The position numbers and the translations under genes were made by a program. From contig CAMLOF010000174.1 in NCBI GenBank assembly GCA_946481585.1, forward strand, positions 1 to 6,444: a stretch of 6,444 bases of DNA, read 5' to 3'. Of this stretch, positions 5,871 to 6,444 are shown in pieces (within the stretch, counting starts at the first letter, position 1; every line of letters starts with the position of its first letter). Source of the DNA: an uncultured Macromonas sp. (GTDB lineage Bacteria; Pseudomonadota; Gammaproteobacteria; Burkholderiales; Burkholderiaceae). The notes below the pieces were generated by a model. The model had not been told where the DNA came from and ran no database searches. It was given only the letters and a program-made list of their open reading frames with translations.

Positions 5871-6444
5871 CGTCTCAAAACCGCACCGTCCTCATCACCG
5901 GCGCCGCAGGGCAGCTGGGTCGCGCCGTGGCACAGCACTTTGCCAGCCAAGGTGCCAACCTGGCCCTGGTTGACGTGAGCCAGCCCGCTCTGCAAGAAGC
6001 CATTCCACCAGGGCTGGGCGCCGAACGCGTGTTGACCCTGCCCACCAACCTGCTGAACCGCGAACAAACAGAGCAGGCGGTAGCCGCCGCCCTGCAACGC
6101 TTTGGCCGAATCGACGTGCTGGCCAACATTGCGGGCGGCTTCGCCATGGGCGACCCGGTGCACACCCTGAGCGACGACACCTGGGACACCATGTTCAACC
6201 TGAACACCCGCACACTGCTCAACACCGTGCGCGCCACGGTGCCCCACATGCTGGCCCAGCGCAGCGGCAAGATCGTCAACGTGGGCGCAGCTTCCGCCCA
6301 AAAAGGCTTGGGCGAAATGGGCCCCTACTGCGCCAGCAAGAGCGCGGTCATCCGGTTGACCGAATCCATGGCTGCAGAGCTGCGCGAGCAAGGCATCAAC
6401 GTCAATTGCGTGCTGCCCACCATCATCGACACCCCGGCCAACCG
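5867..6444 (+). CDS. Short-chain dehydrogenase/reductase, candidate quinonoid dihydropterin reductase; 3' truncated
   Basis: The frame is open from ATG 5867 to the window end (192 full codons plus two bases); roughly 50-60 codons are probably missing. Classical SDR features: the nucleotide loop TGAAGQLG (11-18), D36 at the end of the second strand (suggesting NADH over NADPH), ANIAGG (86-91) in place of the usual NNAG, a possible catalytic S143, and YCASK with Y154 and K158. The stretch NVGAASAQKG (138-147), GPY(154), and VLPTIIDTPANR (182-193, last codon incomplete) recall animal quinonoid dihydropteridine reductase (QDPR), an SDR with AGG, GA-x-A, GYxxxK and VLPxxxDTPxNR at matching places. 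The start overlaps the phhA stop as ATGA and has no clear ribosome site, so it is probably translated by coupling. SDR membership is certain; the pterin role is inferred from motif likeness and context. It could instead be a generic SDR acting on another substrate. Confidence 0.85.
   Translation, partial: MTSQNRTVLITGAAGQLGRAVAQHFASQGANLALVDVSQPALQEAIPPGLGAERVLTLPTNLLNREQTEQAVAAALQRFGRIDVLANIAGGFAMGDPVHTLSDDTWDTMFNLNTRTLLNTVRATVPHMLAQRSGKIVNVGAASAQKGLGEMGPYCASKSAVIRLTESMAAELREQGINVNCVLPTIIDTPAN

Overview
The window is about 6.4 kb of GC-rich, densely coding bacterial DNA. It holds eight genes, two of them cut by the window edges. Gene content, codon bias towards G/C third positions and the protein types suggest a betaproteobacterium of the Comamonadaceae kind (Acidovorax/Hydrogenophaga-like). 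That placement is an inference from overall character, not a measured match.

Left part (1-2903, all + strand): the 3' part of a vanillate-demethylase/phthalate-dioxygenase-type reductase (flavin, NAD and C-terminal plant-type 2Fe-2S domains); a TRAP-transporter periplasmic binding protein of the DctP family with no permease genes beside it in view; and a ten-helix EamA/DMT-family transporter. The start region of the DMT gene carries two consecutive GC-rich hairpins, the first with the start codon in its loop. These genes look like accessory aromatic/organic-acid uptake and oxidation functions, but their substrates cannot be read from the sequence.

Right part (2907-6444): an aromatic amino acid catabolism locus. 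An Lrp/AsnC-family regulator on the - strand, best started at a TTG codon, diverges from a + strand cluster: hpd (4-hydroxyphenylpyruvate dioxygenase), phhB (pterin-4a-carbinolamine dehydratase), phhA (phenylalanine 4-hydroxylase) and a short-chain dehydrogenase/reductase (SDR) truncated by the window end. The four + genes are separated by 28, 29 and -4 bases, so they are probably one operon. The 132-base divergent region contains a 35-base interrupted inverted repeat with a 15-base palindromic core, a good candidate operator.

How they work together: PhhA converts phenylalanine to tyrosine and consumes a tetrahydropterin. PhhB dehydrates the resulting 4a-carbinolamine to quinonoid dihydropterin. 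HppD takes the tyrosine-derived keto acid 4-hydroxyphenylpyruvate to homogentisate. The last gene, translationally coupled to phhA, has features that recall animal quinonoid dihydropteridine reductase (an SDR), which would close the pterin cycle. This is the most interesting hypothesis in the window. The aminotransferase linking tyrosine to 4-hydroxyphenylpyruvate and the homogentisate-degrading enzymes are not in view. Apart from that, the window is largely recognisable metabolism; I see no CRISPR, mobile element, RNA gene or clearly novel defence-type system. No gene-free stretch exceeds 132 bases.
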